In this document: one piece after another, positions 54,750 to 62,398 of the stretch
How positions within the stretch are numbered: position 1 is the first letter of the stretch
How the letters are laid out: the number at the start of each line of letters is the position of its first letter
Assembly: GCA_963742875.1 (NCBI GenBank)
Contig: CAVUNO010000003.1
Span: 62,001-126,000, forward strand
Source: Bog-532 sp963742875
GTDB taxonomy: Bacteria; Actinomycetota; Actinomycetes; Streptosporangiales; Streptosporangiaceae
Direction: 5' to 3'
Length of the DNA: 64,000 nt
The notes under the pieces: generated by a model
The model's database searches: none
Seen by the model: only the letters and a program-made list of their open reading frames with translations
Told to the model about the DNA's origin: nothing
Program-made: the position numbers and the translations under genes

Positions 54750-55012
54750 GCGCGGGGCAGGACGGCGCATTCACGGGCCAGCCGGATCTCCCGGACGCGG
54801 CCGGGAACGGCTACGGCCCGGCGATCCGGGGAGAACGCATCGCCCTGGTGGATCTGCTCGACCGGGTACTGGCCGGCGGGGTGGTCATCGCCGGGGACGT
54901 CACGCTGACCATCGCGAACGTCGACCTGGTCACGGTCAACCTGCGTGCGCTCATCACCTCGGTCAGCAACCTCGCGGAGCCGCCATCCGCCGGTGCGGAG
55001 CGGAACCGGTGA
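54746..55012 (+). CDS. gvpS: gas vesicle protein GvpA/J/S family
   Basis: This is an 88-residue protein of the gas vesicle structural family. The domain ERIALVDLLDRVLAGGVVIA and GDVTLTIANVDLVTVNLRAL is complete, with a short hydrophilic lead and tail. ATG 54746 overlaps the gvpL fragment and the stop overlaps gvpK (GTGA). The order gvpJ-gvpL-gvpS-gvpK matches the 3' end of Streptomyces gas vesicle clusters, hence the GvpS call; GvpJ is also possible by sequence. Confidence 0.8.
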   Translation: MSAGQDGAFTGQPDLPDAAGNGYGPAIRGERIALVDLLDRVLAGGVVIAGDVTLTIANVDLVTVNLRALITSVSNLAEPPSAGAERNR

Positions 55013-55407
55013 CGGACAGCCGCGACCCGCGGGCCGCCGGAGGTCCCGGAGCCGGACACGGCGGCCACCACGCGCCGGCCGGGCCGGCGAACGCGGAGCT
55101 GGCCAGGCAGCACGGGCTGCACGCGCCCAGCCAGCGAATCCGCCTTGACGCCGATCCCGACGCGGTCCAGCGAGACCTGGTGACCCTGGTGCTCACGATC
55201 GTCGAATTGCTGCGCCAGCTGATGGAACGCCAGGCGCTGCGGCGAGCGGAGGACGGAACGCTGACCGATGACCAGATCGAGAGCATCGGGTCGACGCTGA
55301 TGGCACTCGACGAGAGGATGGCCGAGCTCAGAGATCATTTCGGGCTTGCCCCCCAGGATCTGAACCTAGACCTGGGCCCGCTCGGCCCGCTCCTGTCCTA
55401 TGACTGA
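55009..55407 (+). CDS. gvpK: gas vesicle protein GvpK
   Basis: This is a 132-residue GvpK homologue. The conserved core is DADPDAVQRDLVTLVLTIVE, LLRQLMERQALRRAEDGTLT and the C-terminal LGLAPQDLN-like sequence (FGLAPQDLNLDLGPLGPLL). GTG 55009 overlaps gvpS by 4 bases. It is intact although the upstream gvp genes are truncated and no gvpA, gvpO, gvpG or gvpF is present in the window. Whether it is still used is not clear. Confidence 0.85.
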   Translation: MTDSRDPRAAGGPGAGHGGHHAPAGPANAELARQHGLHAPSQRIRLDADPDAVQRDLVTLVLTIVELLRQLMERQALRRAEDGTLTDDQIESIGSTLMALDERMAELRDHFGLAPQDLNLDLGPLGPLLSYD

Positions 55408-55835
55408 GGCGGCAGACGGCACGGCGCCGCGGAGCGCAGCCGGCTCATACCCTTGCTGACGCACTTCATCGCGAAGAGGTTGCCCGGTGTGCACCTGCGC
55501 CCCGTGAGCCGGCCCGCGTACCATCCCCGTGCTTCCCGTCGGCCGGCCAGTACGCGGGCCCGCTGGACTCCAGGTCGGCCGGTCAGTATGCGGGTCCGCT
55601 GGCCGGGACCCGTGCCGCCCGCTCGCGTACCGCGTGTCATCAGCGGCAACGCAGCCGGTAGGGTCAGATGCCGCAGAGCATGGTAACGATCTGTCGTCGC
55701 CGGCCGGCTACAGACACACGGGAATAGGGAGGAGCCGTGGCCTGCGTCATCCTTAGCCCCGCCGTGGGAACCGGCCCGGGGGCACCCGGCCCGGCCGCCC
55801 GCGCGGTGGCCCGCTGAGTCCGGCCGGGCTGGCCC
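55408..55835. other. intergenic region gvpK-plsX
   Basis: This 428-base gap has no convincing gene. It holds an imperfect 26-base direct repeat (about 55540-55565 and 55575-55600, GGCCGG(C/T)CAGTA(C/T)GCGGG). A promoter for plsX may lie in its second half. Confidence 0.45.
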
Positions 55836-56963
55836 GTGGCCCCGGATTCCGACTTCACCGCCGGCGGCCCAGGCGTCCCCGCTGAGCCCACCGGGGAGGG
55901 CTCCCCTGGCGGCGACGCCCCCCGTCACGTCGTAGCGGTGGACGCTATGGGCGGAGACAACGCGCCCGGCGAGATCGTGGCTGGTGCGCTTGCCGCTCAG
56001 CGTGAGCACGGGATCCAGATCATCCTGACCGGGCAGCCGCAACCGGTGGCGGCCGAACTCGCCGCCCTCGGCGCCGCCCCGGATGAGATCGCGGTCGTCC
56101 CGGCGGAGGATGTTCTCGGCATGGACGAGGGAGCCCTGGCCATCCGCCGCCGCCCCCGGTCCAGCATCGCGATCGCGTGCCAGCTGGTACGACGGGACCA
56201 GGCCGCGGCGGTGGTGTCGGCCGGCTCGACCGGCGGGGTGGTCACCACGGCCCGGCTGCGGCTGCGGCCGCTGACGGGCGGCGCACGGCCGGCCCTGGCC
56301 GCCGTGCTGCCTACACTGCCCCGCCCCACCGTGCTCATCGACGTGGGCGCGACCGCGGACCCCAAGCCGGAGATGCTGGTCCAGTTCGCCCAGCTCGGTG
56401 TGGCCTACGCTCAGGTCACCCTCGGTATCCAGGCCCCCCGGGTCGGGCTGCTCACCATCGGGGCCGAGCCTGCCAAGGGTAACAGACTGACCCGGGACGC
56501 GCATGAACTGCTCGCCGCGGACCCGGTGCACGGGGCTTCACCGCTGATCTTCGCCGGGAACATCGAAGGCGGCGACCTGATGGCCGGCAAGGTCGATGTC
56601 ATCGTCACTGACGGGTTCACCGGGAACGTGGCCCTGAAGACTCTGGAGGGGTCGGTCCGGTTCGCGGCCGCGCAGCTCCGGGAGGCCGTTACCGCCAGCC
56701 GGGCGGCCCGTCTCGGCGCCGTCCTCCAGCGCCGCGCGTTCCGGGACATGGCCGAACGGCTAGACGCGGAGACCTACGGCGGTGCGGCGCTGCTCGGGCT
56801 GGGCGGGACGGTCGTGCTCGCGCACGGCGCGAGCACGGCCCGGGGCGTGAAATCGGCGTGCGTTCTCGCCCATGACCTGGCGCGCGGGCAGATCGTAGAC
56901 AAGATCAGGGAACGGCTCGGACCGGGCCGGTCCGGCCACTTCCGGCGCCGCCCGGCCGGGTAA
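55836..56963 (+). CDS. plsX: phosphate acyltransferase PlsX
   Basis: PlsX makes acyl-phosphate from acyl-ACP for phospholipid synthesis. The N-terminal motif VVAVDAMGGDNAPGEIVAGA begins at residue 29. Next come RRPRSSIAIACQLVRRDQAA and the phosphate-binding VVSAGSTGGVVTTAR, then VIVTDGFTGNVALKTLEG. 375 residues, including a 28-residue Pro/Gly-rich leader that may not be translated. GTG 55836 is the only clear start. In other actinobacteria plsX sits with rpmF and rnc; here neither is adjacent, so this may be an additional copy. Confidence 0.93.
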   Translation: MAPDSDFTAGGPGVPAEPTGEGSPGGDAPRHVVAVDAMGGDNAPGEIVAGALAAQREHGIQIILTGQPQPVAAELAALGAAPDEIAVVPAEDVLGMDEGALAIRRRPRSSIAIACQLVRRDQAAAVVSAGSTGGVVTTARLRLRPLTGGARPALAAVLPTLPRPTVLIDVGATADPKPEMLVQFAQLGVAYAQVTLGIQAPRVGLLTIGAEPAKGNRLTRDAHELLAADPVHGASPLIFAGNIEGGDLMAGKVDVIVTDGFTGNVALKTLEGSVRFAAAQLREAVTASRAARLGAVLQRRAFRDMAERLDAETYGGAALLGLGGTVVLAHGASTARGVKSACVLAHDLARGQIVDKIRERLGPGRSGHFRRRPAG

Positions 56964-57028
56964 TCCGTCCGCCGCCGCCCGGATGTCAGCTCATCCGGGG
57001 GGGAACTACGGGTTAAAGCTAGCCGGGC

Positions 57029-59113
57029 TCAGATTTTGGGCGGGCTCGTGACGTGGAGCAGTTTCAGGCCAGTGACCAGAACATGCTGAACGGAACTGGT
57101 AATCAGCAGCCGGAACTCGTTCACCTGGTCGCCCTGGAGGACGGGAGCGGCCGCGTAGTACGAGTTGTACAGGCCGGCGACGTCCAGCAGGTGGCGGACC
57201 AGGATGGCCGGGTTGTCCTCGTCGGCGGCCCGGGCTATCTTCTCGGGGAAATCCAGGAGCCGGAGGATCAGCAGAGCCTCCTGGTCGCTGAGGTCGAAGG
57301 CGGTGATGTCGGCCGCCCGGGGCAGGGGCCGGTTGTACCGGCGCAAGATCGACCCGGCCCGGCTCGCCGAGTAGACGACATAAGCGCCACCGGACTTCTC
57401 GAAAGCGGCGATGGTCGGCGTGAGATCGCCCCTGGCGATGCTGACGACGCCCTTCATGTCGCTCTTGAGATCATTGAAGATCACTGAACCGACCGCGAGC
57501 TGGCGGGCGGCCTCATCGATCTCCTGCTCCGTCATGCCGCCACTCGCCGCGGTCTTCGCGCGGTAGTACGCGACAGACTCGGTGAGCAGATCATTCACTC
57601 CGGCCACGCTGTCACGGCTAGAGAGCTTTTTCCCGGTCGAGGCGTCAACGTAGAACCCGAAATACGTGTGCTTCAGCCGTACCTCGCCCGGCTGTACGAG
57701 GCCGAGCACCTCCGCCGCCTGGAAGAGACGGGAGAAGTGGACCCGCTGTTCCTGGCCCACAACGTAGTTGATGTCGGTCGGATGGAAGACCTCCCGGCGC
57801 AGCTTGATGGCTCCGAGATCCCGCGTGGCGTAAATGCTGCTCCCATCCGAGCGCCGCGCGACCAGCCGCTCGCCGTCCGGCAGCGGCACCACCAGGGCCC
57901 CCAGGTCCTTCGTCAGCGAGGCCGCGGCCGTCTCCCGCGCCTCGGGCGTCATCTCACCGGCCTCGACAGCCCGGTCCAGCGCGGCGAGCTGGGCATTGAC
58001 CATCTCCTGGGTCAGCTCGTACGCGTGCCCCTGGGCGACGGCCTCCTCGAGTACCCGGGTGCCGGCGTCGAGGTACATGCTCTCGCCGATCGTGAAGTCG
58101 ATGTGGATGTCGAGAGCGGAGTAGAACGACTCGAAGTCATCGAGGCTCCACTCGACGATCTGGCGCCAGAGGTCCACCTCCGCGGCGTCCCCCTGCTCGA
58201 GCCGGCCGAAGCGCTGCTCCGACGCGGCCGCATACGCCTCGTAGGCGGCACGCAAGCCAGCCGCGGTGGTGACGCCCGGGAAGTACCACTGGACCAGCGC
58301 ACGGTCGGACTCGGGCAGGCCGTCCAGATCGGCACCGGCCGCCACCGCCCGCTCCGTGGCGCGGCGAATCGCGTAGATCGTCAGGGACCGCTCATTGTTC
58401 GTCATGCCTGCCGGGAAGAGCGCCCAGAAGCGGCGGTATCCCTCCAGCATGAAGCCGAACCCGCCGAAGTCGTTGATGTGGTTCACCCGGTAGACCAGCG
58501 CGCCGCTCGCCTCGTAGAGATTGGACAGCACGTGGCCGATGATCGTGGAGCGCAAGTGTCCGGCGTGAAGGGTCTTGGCCACATTCGGGGACGAGTAGTC
58601 GACGATATCGGTGCGGTCGGCGCGGGTGTCGTTGAGGCCGAACCGGTCGGCGAGCTCGACCATCGCGGCAACCCCGGCCCGGAACCATTCGTCGGCCAGC
58701 CGTATGTTGACGTAGATGCCCTTCTGGGACACCTCGCTCACGACGTCAGCGAGTGCCGGCGACCGCAACGCCTGGACGATAAGCGGAGCCTGGGTGGCGA
58801 TGTAGTCTTTCGCGCCAGACTCGCGCAGCAGTCCGGGTATCCGCAGGGCGATGTCCGCACCGAAACGGGACCGCTCGAGAATGTCCAGCTCCCAGGACAG
58901 GTCGGCCCGGCCGAACCGGTCCTGGAGCACGCTGCTGATCCGCTCCCGGAGCAGCGCCATCGGGTAGGAGTCAGCGGCCGGCGGCGGCAGAACAGGACGA
59001 TGCGCGCGGATGGTGTCGCGGAGGTTCACGATTTCCTGGCGACGGACCTCGTTATACGCGGCAAGTTCGTTCATCGACCCCAGTCCCACGATTTGCGTTT
59101 CCTGATCCGGCAT
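57029..59113 (-). CDS. argS: arginyl-tRNA synthetase, divergent long form
   Basis: This is a class I synthetase of 694 residues, about 100 longer than the usual actinobacterial ArgS. It has DYSSPNVAKTLHAGHLRSTI with the HxGH at about residues 183-186, NHINDFGGFGFMLEGYRRF, the catalytic stretch SIYATRDLGAIKLRREVF, a KMSKS-like GKKLSSRDS near 495 and a C-terminal DALR domain (GGAYVVYSASRAGSILRR). The N-terminal additional domain is only partly like the common form. It stands alone, without lysA. It may be a second argS, with a role in resistance or specialised metabolism, but I cannot verify the number of copies. ATG 59113 has AAGG 6 bases upstream. Confidence 0.88.
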   Translation of the reverse strand: MPDQETQIVGLGSMNELAAYNEVRRQEIVNLRDTIRAHRPVLPPPAADSYPMALLRERISSVLQDRFGRADLSWELDILERSRFGADIALRIPGLLRESGAKDYIATQAPLIVQALRSPALADVVSEVSQKGIYVNIRLADEWFRAGVAAMVELADRFGLNDTRADRTDIVDYSSPNVAKTLHAGHLRSTIIGHVLSNLYEASGALVYRVNHINDFGGFGFMLEGYRRFWALFPAGMTNNERSLTIYAIRRATERAVAAGADLDGLPESDRALVQWYFPGVTTAAGLRAAYEAYAAASEQRFGRLEQGDAAEVDLWRQIVEWSLDDFESFYSALDIHIDFTIGESMYLDAGTRVLEEAVAQGHAYELTQEMVNAQLAALDRAVEAGEMTPEARETAAASLTKDLGALVVPLPDGERLVARRSDGSSIYATRDLGAIKLRREVFHPTDINYVVGQEQRVHFSRLFQAAEVLGLVQPGEVRLKHTYFGFYVDASTGKKLSSRDSVAGVNDLLTESVAYYRAKTAASGGMTEQEIDEAARQLAVGSVIFNDLKSDMKGVVSIARGDLTPTIAAFEKSGGAYVVYSASRAGSILRRYNRPLPRAADITAFDLSDQEALLILRLLDFPEKIARAADEDNPAILVRHLLDVAGLYNSYYAAAPVLQGDQVNEFRLLITSSVQHVLVTGLKLLHVTSPPKI

Positions 59114-59479
59114 CGCCGACCTTCATCCTGGTGGTCCAGTACCCGGGACCGCCCGAGAGGCACGTCCAGGAATGGCGCACGCCGGTACCCGTCCATCAGG
59201 TCGGCGCCGATAGCCCGCCTCTCCTACGGCAACGCCGGTCCCGAACCGGCGGGCCCCGGAGACCGGGCCGCGCGTAAGGACAAATTCTAGCCCAGGCGAT
59301 TCATGGCCCAGCGCGCCGCTGGTTCGGTGACGACGAGCGGCTCGGGACCGAACGGGCGGCGGACCCGCACACCGGGCTTGACCTGCTCGGCGTTCCCTTC
59401 CGGAGCGGATGTAGTGGTATCAGCGAACGTTCTGGGCGTTCCCAGGCTGTTCCCAGGCAGCGCCGACGGCGATCCCAGG
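59114..59479. other. intergenic region argS-exported protein gene
   Basis: This is 366 bases between the divergent argS and the first exported-protein gene. No gene is supported. GAACGTTC (59425-59432) and two copies of GTTCCCAGGC 11 bases apart (59438-59458) lie 20-55 bases before the downstream start and are likely regulatory. Confidence 0.45.
59438..59458 (+). promoter_or_regulatory. direct repeat with 11-base period
   Basis: GTTCCCAGGC occurs at 59438-59447 and 59449-59458, with one helical turn between start points. OmpR-type response regulators bind this kind of repeat. The two-component system at 61655-63813 is a candidate. Inference only. Confidence 0.4.
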
Positions 59480-60172
59480 ATGAGGGCCGACACTCATGGT
59501 GTGAACGCATTGGCGCATCACTTCGCACGCGATCGCCGCAGATCCCTGATCTGGGCGATCGGCATAATCCTGGCCCTGCTCCTGGCCGCCGGCGTTGCCG
59601 TCGCCGGATCGGCGCTGGCCGGCTCGGGCGGGCCGGGCGGGCTGGGCGGGTCCGGCGCCTCGTCCGGGGAGGCGGCGACACTCAACGCGGCCTTGAGCAG
59701 CAACGGGACCAGCACCGGCAGCAACGGGACCAGCACCGGCAGCAACGGGACGGCCACGGCCAGCACCCCGGCCGGTAAGGCGCACGCCGGGGGCGGCGCT
59801 GTCGCCCGGCTGCGCCGCCTCGGCGGCATGTACGGGCAGGTCGCCTTCCGCGGCAAGGCCGCCACGACCCGGACGCTCGCCTTCGAGCGGGGCGTCGTCA
59901 CCTCAGCCGGCGGCGATCTGGTGGTCAACGCGGCCAATGGCACCGCGTGGACCTGGCAGTGCACGGCCAGTACGGTCGTGCGCAAGGGCGGCTCTAAGGT
60001 CAGCCGCTCGGAGCTGTCCAGCGGCGCGCACGTCCTGGTGGCCGGGCCGGTGGTATCCGGCGCGCGCGACGCGCGGCTGGTTTTCATCGCCGGGGCCAAG
60101 CATCCCACTCCGGGCACGGCTCCCGCGCCGTCCCCGCCGGCTTCGGCGGGAGGCCCGACGTCCGCCAGCTGA
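59480..60172 (+). CDS. exported/membrane-anchored protein of unknown function
   Basis: This 230-residue protein has a basic N-terminus (HHFARDRRRSLIWAIG), a single membrane helix or signal segment (about residues 20-42, ILALLLAAGVAVAGSAL), a Ser/Gly/Asn linker with repeats of SNGTSTG, then a small domain with LAFERGVVTSAGGDLVVNAA and ARDARLVFIAG. The second half resembles the protein at 60512-61399 in phrase order (LAFERG ... ANG ... LVFIAG). ATG 59480 is the chosen start; GTG 59501 is possible. Function unknown. Confidence 0.7.
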   Translation: MRADTHGVNALAHHFARDRRRSLIWAIGIILALLLAAGVAVAGSALAGSGGPGGLGGSGASSGEAATLNAALSSNGTSTGSNGTSTGSNGTATASTPAGKAHAGGGAVARLRRLGGMYGQVAFRGKAATTRTLAFERGVVTSAGGDLVVNAANGTAWTWQCTASTVVRKGGSKVSRSELSSGAHVLVAGPVVSGARDARLVFIAGAKHPTPGTAPAPSPPASAGGPTSAS

Positions 60173-60187
60173 CCGGCGCAGAAGGGG

Positions 60188-60231
60188 GAAAGCGCTCCCG
60201 GCGGCCACCCAGGCCGCCGGGAATCGCTTTT
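60188..60231 (+). terminator. rho-independent terminator
   Basis: CCCGGCGGCC (60197-60206) and GGCCGCCGGG (60212-60221) form a perfect 10-bp stem with a 5-base loop, extended by the outer pairs AAAGCG and CGCTTT and followed by a short T-run. It ends the first exported-protein gene. Confidence 0.8.
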
Positions 60232-60358
60232 CGCAAGAATGTGAATTCCCGAACGTATTTATTACGTACCAGGTCATCCCGCATCGGGCCGATTGCTATC
60301 CGCAGCCTCGGCGAAACTCATCGCAGGAATGTGAACTCTCGAACGGACTGCTTACGTA
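60231..60358. repeat. pair of 38-bp direct repeats, 90 bp apart
   Basis: 60231-60268 and 60321-60358 share 31 of 38 bases, including TCGCA(A/G)GAATGTGAA, CGAACG and the end TTACGTA. They lie in the gap between the two exported-protein genes in A+T-richer DNA. They may be twin regulator sites or the remains of a duplicated promoter for the second gene. Confidence 0.85.
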
Positions 60359-60511
60359 GACGCCGACCACATACCGATCTGGACGGCGCCAGTGCACTCT
60401 CATAGCCATGGATATGTACGAGCCGTCCATCGGCTATCCAGAAACTCACTGGCAATCGCAGTCGCAGGCGGGCGCGCATGGCGGGCGCAGCGACCAGGGA
60501 AAGAGGCACCG

Positions 60512-61399
60512 ATGATGGGGCGCAATCGGCGTTACCCGGCTGGGAGCCGGCGCAGCAACCTAAAGGCGCGCCTCGGCATTGCGACCGCGGTCGTAGTTGG
60601 CGGCGGCGCAATCGGGGCGGTGACGCTGGCATCAACAAGCCATCCCGGCACAACCACGGCGCAGTCCGCTGGTTATAGCGGGCACTATTCGTACTATGGC
60701 AACCAGGCCAATGACCTCGCCGCGGGTCTCAGTGATTACTCGTGGTCGCACGCACGTGCCTTTGCTTACTTCTCCCACCTCGCCAACACCAATCGTGAGA
60801 CGGAGATGTGGCGCGGTCACAGCAAGCTTGCGTTCGAGCGCGGCACGGTGGTCCTCGCCACTAAGAGGTTCGTCCTCATCCGCGCGGCGAACGGCTCGTT
60901 CAACGTGTGGTGGCTGTCCGGTGGCACGAGGGTCACGAACGTGGCCGCCAGCATGACCGGCACCACGGCGCTGACCGGCAGCACATGGGCTGCCGGTGCG
61001 GCGATGAACGGGCAGATGGCCCCGGCGACAGCGATGCTGACCGGGAACACCATGGCCGCACGGCGGGTGCTCGCGCCGACGGCGACGACCGTCACGGTCC
61101 ACGTCGTCGGGACCGGCATCACGATCTCGGTCACGGTGACCCGTAACGTGGCCACCGTGACGCAGAACAACACGTGGTGGCGGCAGCCCGCCATGACCAC
61201 GGCCGTCGGTCTTCAGCGTGGCGACCTGGTGTTCATCGCGGGCACGCGGGCGGACTGGGCGCTGCACGCCAAAGTCATCCTGATCGAGAAGACCCCGGTG
61301 ATGACGCCGACGACCGTACCGACTACTACGCCGACGGTCACCCCGAGCACGACCCCGGCCCCAACCGGCACCACCGGAACCGCGGGTAACCACAGCTGA
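60512..61399 (+). CDS. exported protein of unknown function, related to the upstream gene product
   Basis: This is a 295-residue protein. A basic start (MMGRNRRYPAGSRRSNLKAR) precedes a signal-type hydrophobic segment (about residues 22-40) and a Tyr/Ser-rich stretch (SGHYSYYGNQ). A domain then begins LAFERGTVVLATKRFVLIRA and ends LQRGDLVFIAGTRADWALHA. The C-terminus is a Thr/Pro-rich tail (TPTTVPTTTPTVTPSTTPAP), typical of cell-wall-exposed linkers and possibly O-glycosylated. ATG 60512 has AGAGG 5-6 bases upstream. The two-component genes follow. Function unknown. Confidence 0.72.
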   Translation: MMGRNRRYPAGSRRSNLKARLGIATAVVVGGGAIGAVTLASTSHPGTTTAQSAGYSGHYSYYGNQANDLAAGLSDYSWSHARAFAYFSHLANTNRETEMWRGHSKLAFERGTVVLATKRFVLIRAANGSFNVWWLSGGTRVTNVAASMTGTTALTGSTWAAGAAMNGQMAPATAMLTGNTMAARRVLAPTATTVTVHVVGTGITISVTVTRNVATVTQNNTWWRQPAMTTAVGLQRGDLVFIAGTRADWALHAKVILIEKTPVMTPTTVPTTTPTVTPSTTPAPTGTTGTAGNHS

Positions 61400-61442
61400 G
61401 TTCATCACTCAGGTCACCCGCCCCCAGCCGGGAACCGCGGCC

Positions 61443-61479
61443 GCCCGGGCCATGCCGCTCTGCGCGGCATGGCCCGGGC
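61443..61479 (+). terminator. strong hairpin between the exported protein and response regulator genes
   Basis: A perfect 15-base inverted repeat (61443-61457 and 61465-61479) with a 7-base loop lies 44 bases after the exported-protein stop. It has no T-run. It may end transcription or fold in the leader of the regulator mRNA. Confidence 0.55.
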
Positions 61480-61654
61480 CGTCGGCGTCGCCCGAGGAGA
61501 AAGACCAGAGGAGGAAGACGAGGCACGGAGCATGGCCGTAGGCGCGGCCGGGCACACGGCACGGACCTGGAATCATTACGGGCAGGTGCCCGTTCGCGAT
61601 AGCGGGGGCTCCCGTGGCGACACGGCAGGGCGGGAGAAAAAATGCTGGGACCCA

Positions 61655-62398
61655 ATGGCTGAAGGCAAGCACATTCCGAAGGTGCTCGTCGTCGACGACG
61701 AGCCCAACATTCGCGAGCTTGTCCAGGTCGCGCTGAATTTCCATGGCTGCACGGTGCTGACCGCGGCGACCGGCAAGGCGGCGCTCCGGGACGCCGAGAC
61801 CACCGAGCCCGACCTGATCGTGCTCGACGTCATGCTGCCCGACCTCGACGGCTTCGAAGTATGCCGCCGGCTTCGCGCTCGCGGCAACGACGTGCCGATC
61901 ATCTTCCTGACGGCCCGCGACACCTCCTCGGACACCGTCCAGGGTCTGGCTCTGGGCGGTGATGACTATGTCACCAAGCCGTTCTCGGTGGAAGCCCTGG
62001 TCGCCCGGATCCGCGCCGTCCTGCGCCGCGCCGCCCGCCCGGCGGACGAGTCGGCGGCGGACGATACGGCCACGCTGCAGGCTGGCGACCTGCAACTGGA
62101 CGAATCCCGCTGGACAGTGCACCGCGCGGGGACGCCGGTCGAGCTGTCGCCGACCGAGTTCCGGCTGCTCGCCTACCTCATGCGGCACCAGGGCCGCGTC
62201 CTCACCCGGGCGCAGCTGCTCGAGAACGTGTGGGGCTGGGATTACGCGGGCCAGTCGCAGATCGTCGAGACGTACGTTAGTTACCTGCGGCGTAAGCTCG
62301 ATCCCCTCGGGCCGCCGCTCATCCACACGCAGCGCGGCGTCGGCTACACGCTACGGCCGCCGCACCCCGTCCCGGGTGCTGCAGAATCGCTTAGATGA
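61655..62398 (+). CDS. OmpR-family response regulator
   Basis: This is a 247-residue response regulator. The receiver domain has KVLVVDDEPNIREL, the phosphorylation site DLIVLDVMLPDLDG (Asp near residue 58), FLTARD and DDYVTKPF. The C-terminal winged helix has LSPTEFRLLAYLMRHQGRVL, LTRAQLLENVWGWD and ETYVSYLRRKLDP. It resembles TrcR/MprA-type actinobacterial regulators. ATG 61655 is preferred over upstream codons in a low-complexity stretch. The stop overlaps the kinase start (ATGA). It may regulate the preceding exported-protein genes. Confidence 0.94.
   Translation: MAEGKHIPKVLVVDDEPNIRELVQVALNFHGCTVLTAATGKAALRDAETTEPDLIVLDVMLPDLDGFEVCRRLRARGNDVPIIFLTARDTSSDTVQGLALGGDDYVTKPFSVEALVARIRAVLRRAARPADESAADDTATLQAGDLQLDESRWTVHRAGTPVELSPTEFRLLAYLMRHQGRVLTRAQLLENVWGWDYAGQSQIVETYVSYLRRKLDPLGPPLIHTQRGVGYTLRPPHPVPGAAESLR

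Noticed and set aside
55398..56531. 377-codon minus frame opposite plsX
   Set aside because: It is low-complexity and antisense to a clear PlsX.
57668..59290. 540-codon + strand frame opposite argS
   Set aside because: It is an antisense shadow; argS motifs are unambiguous on the minus strand.
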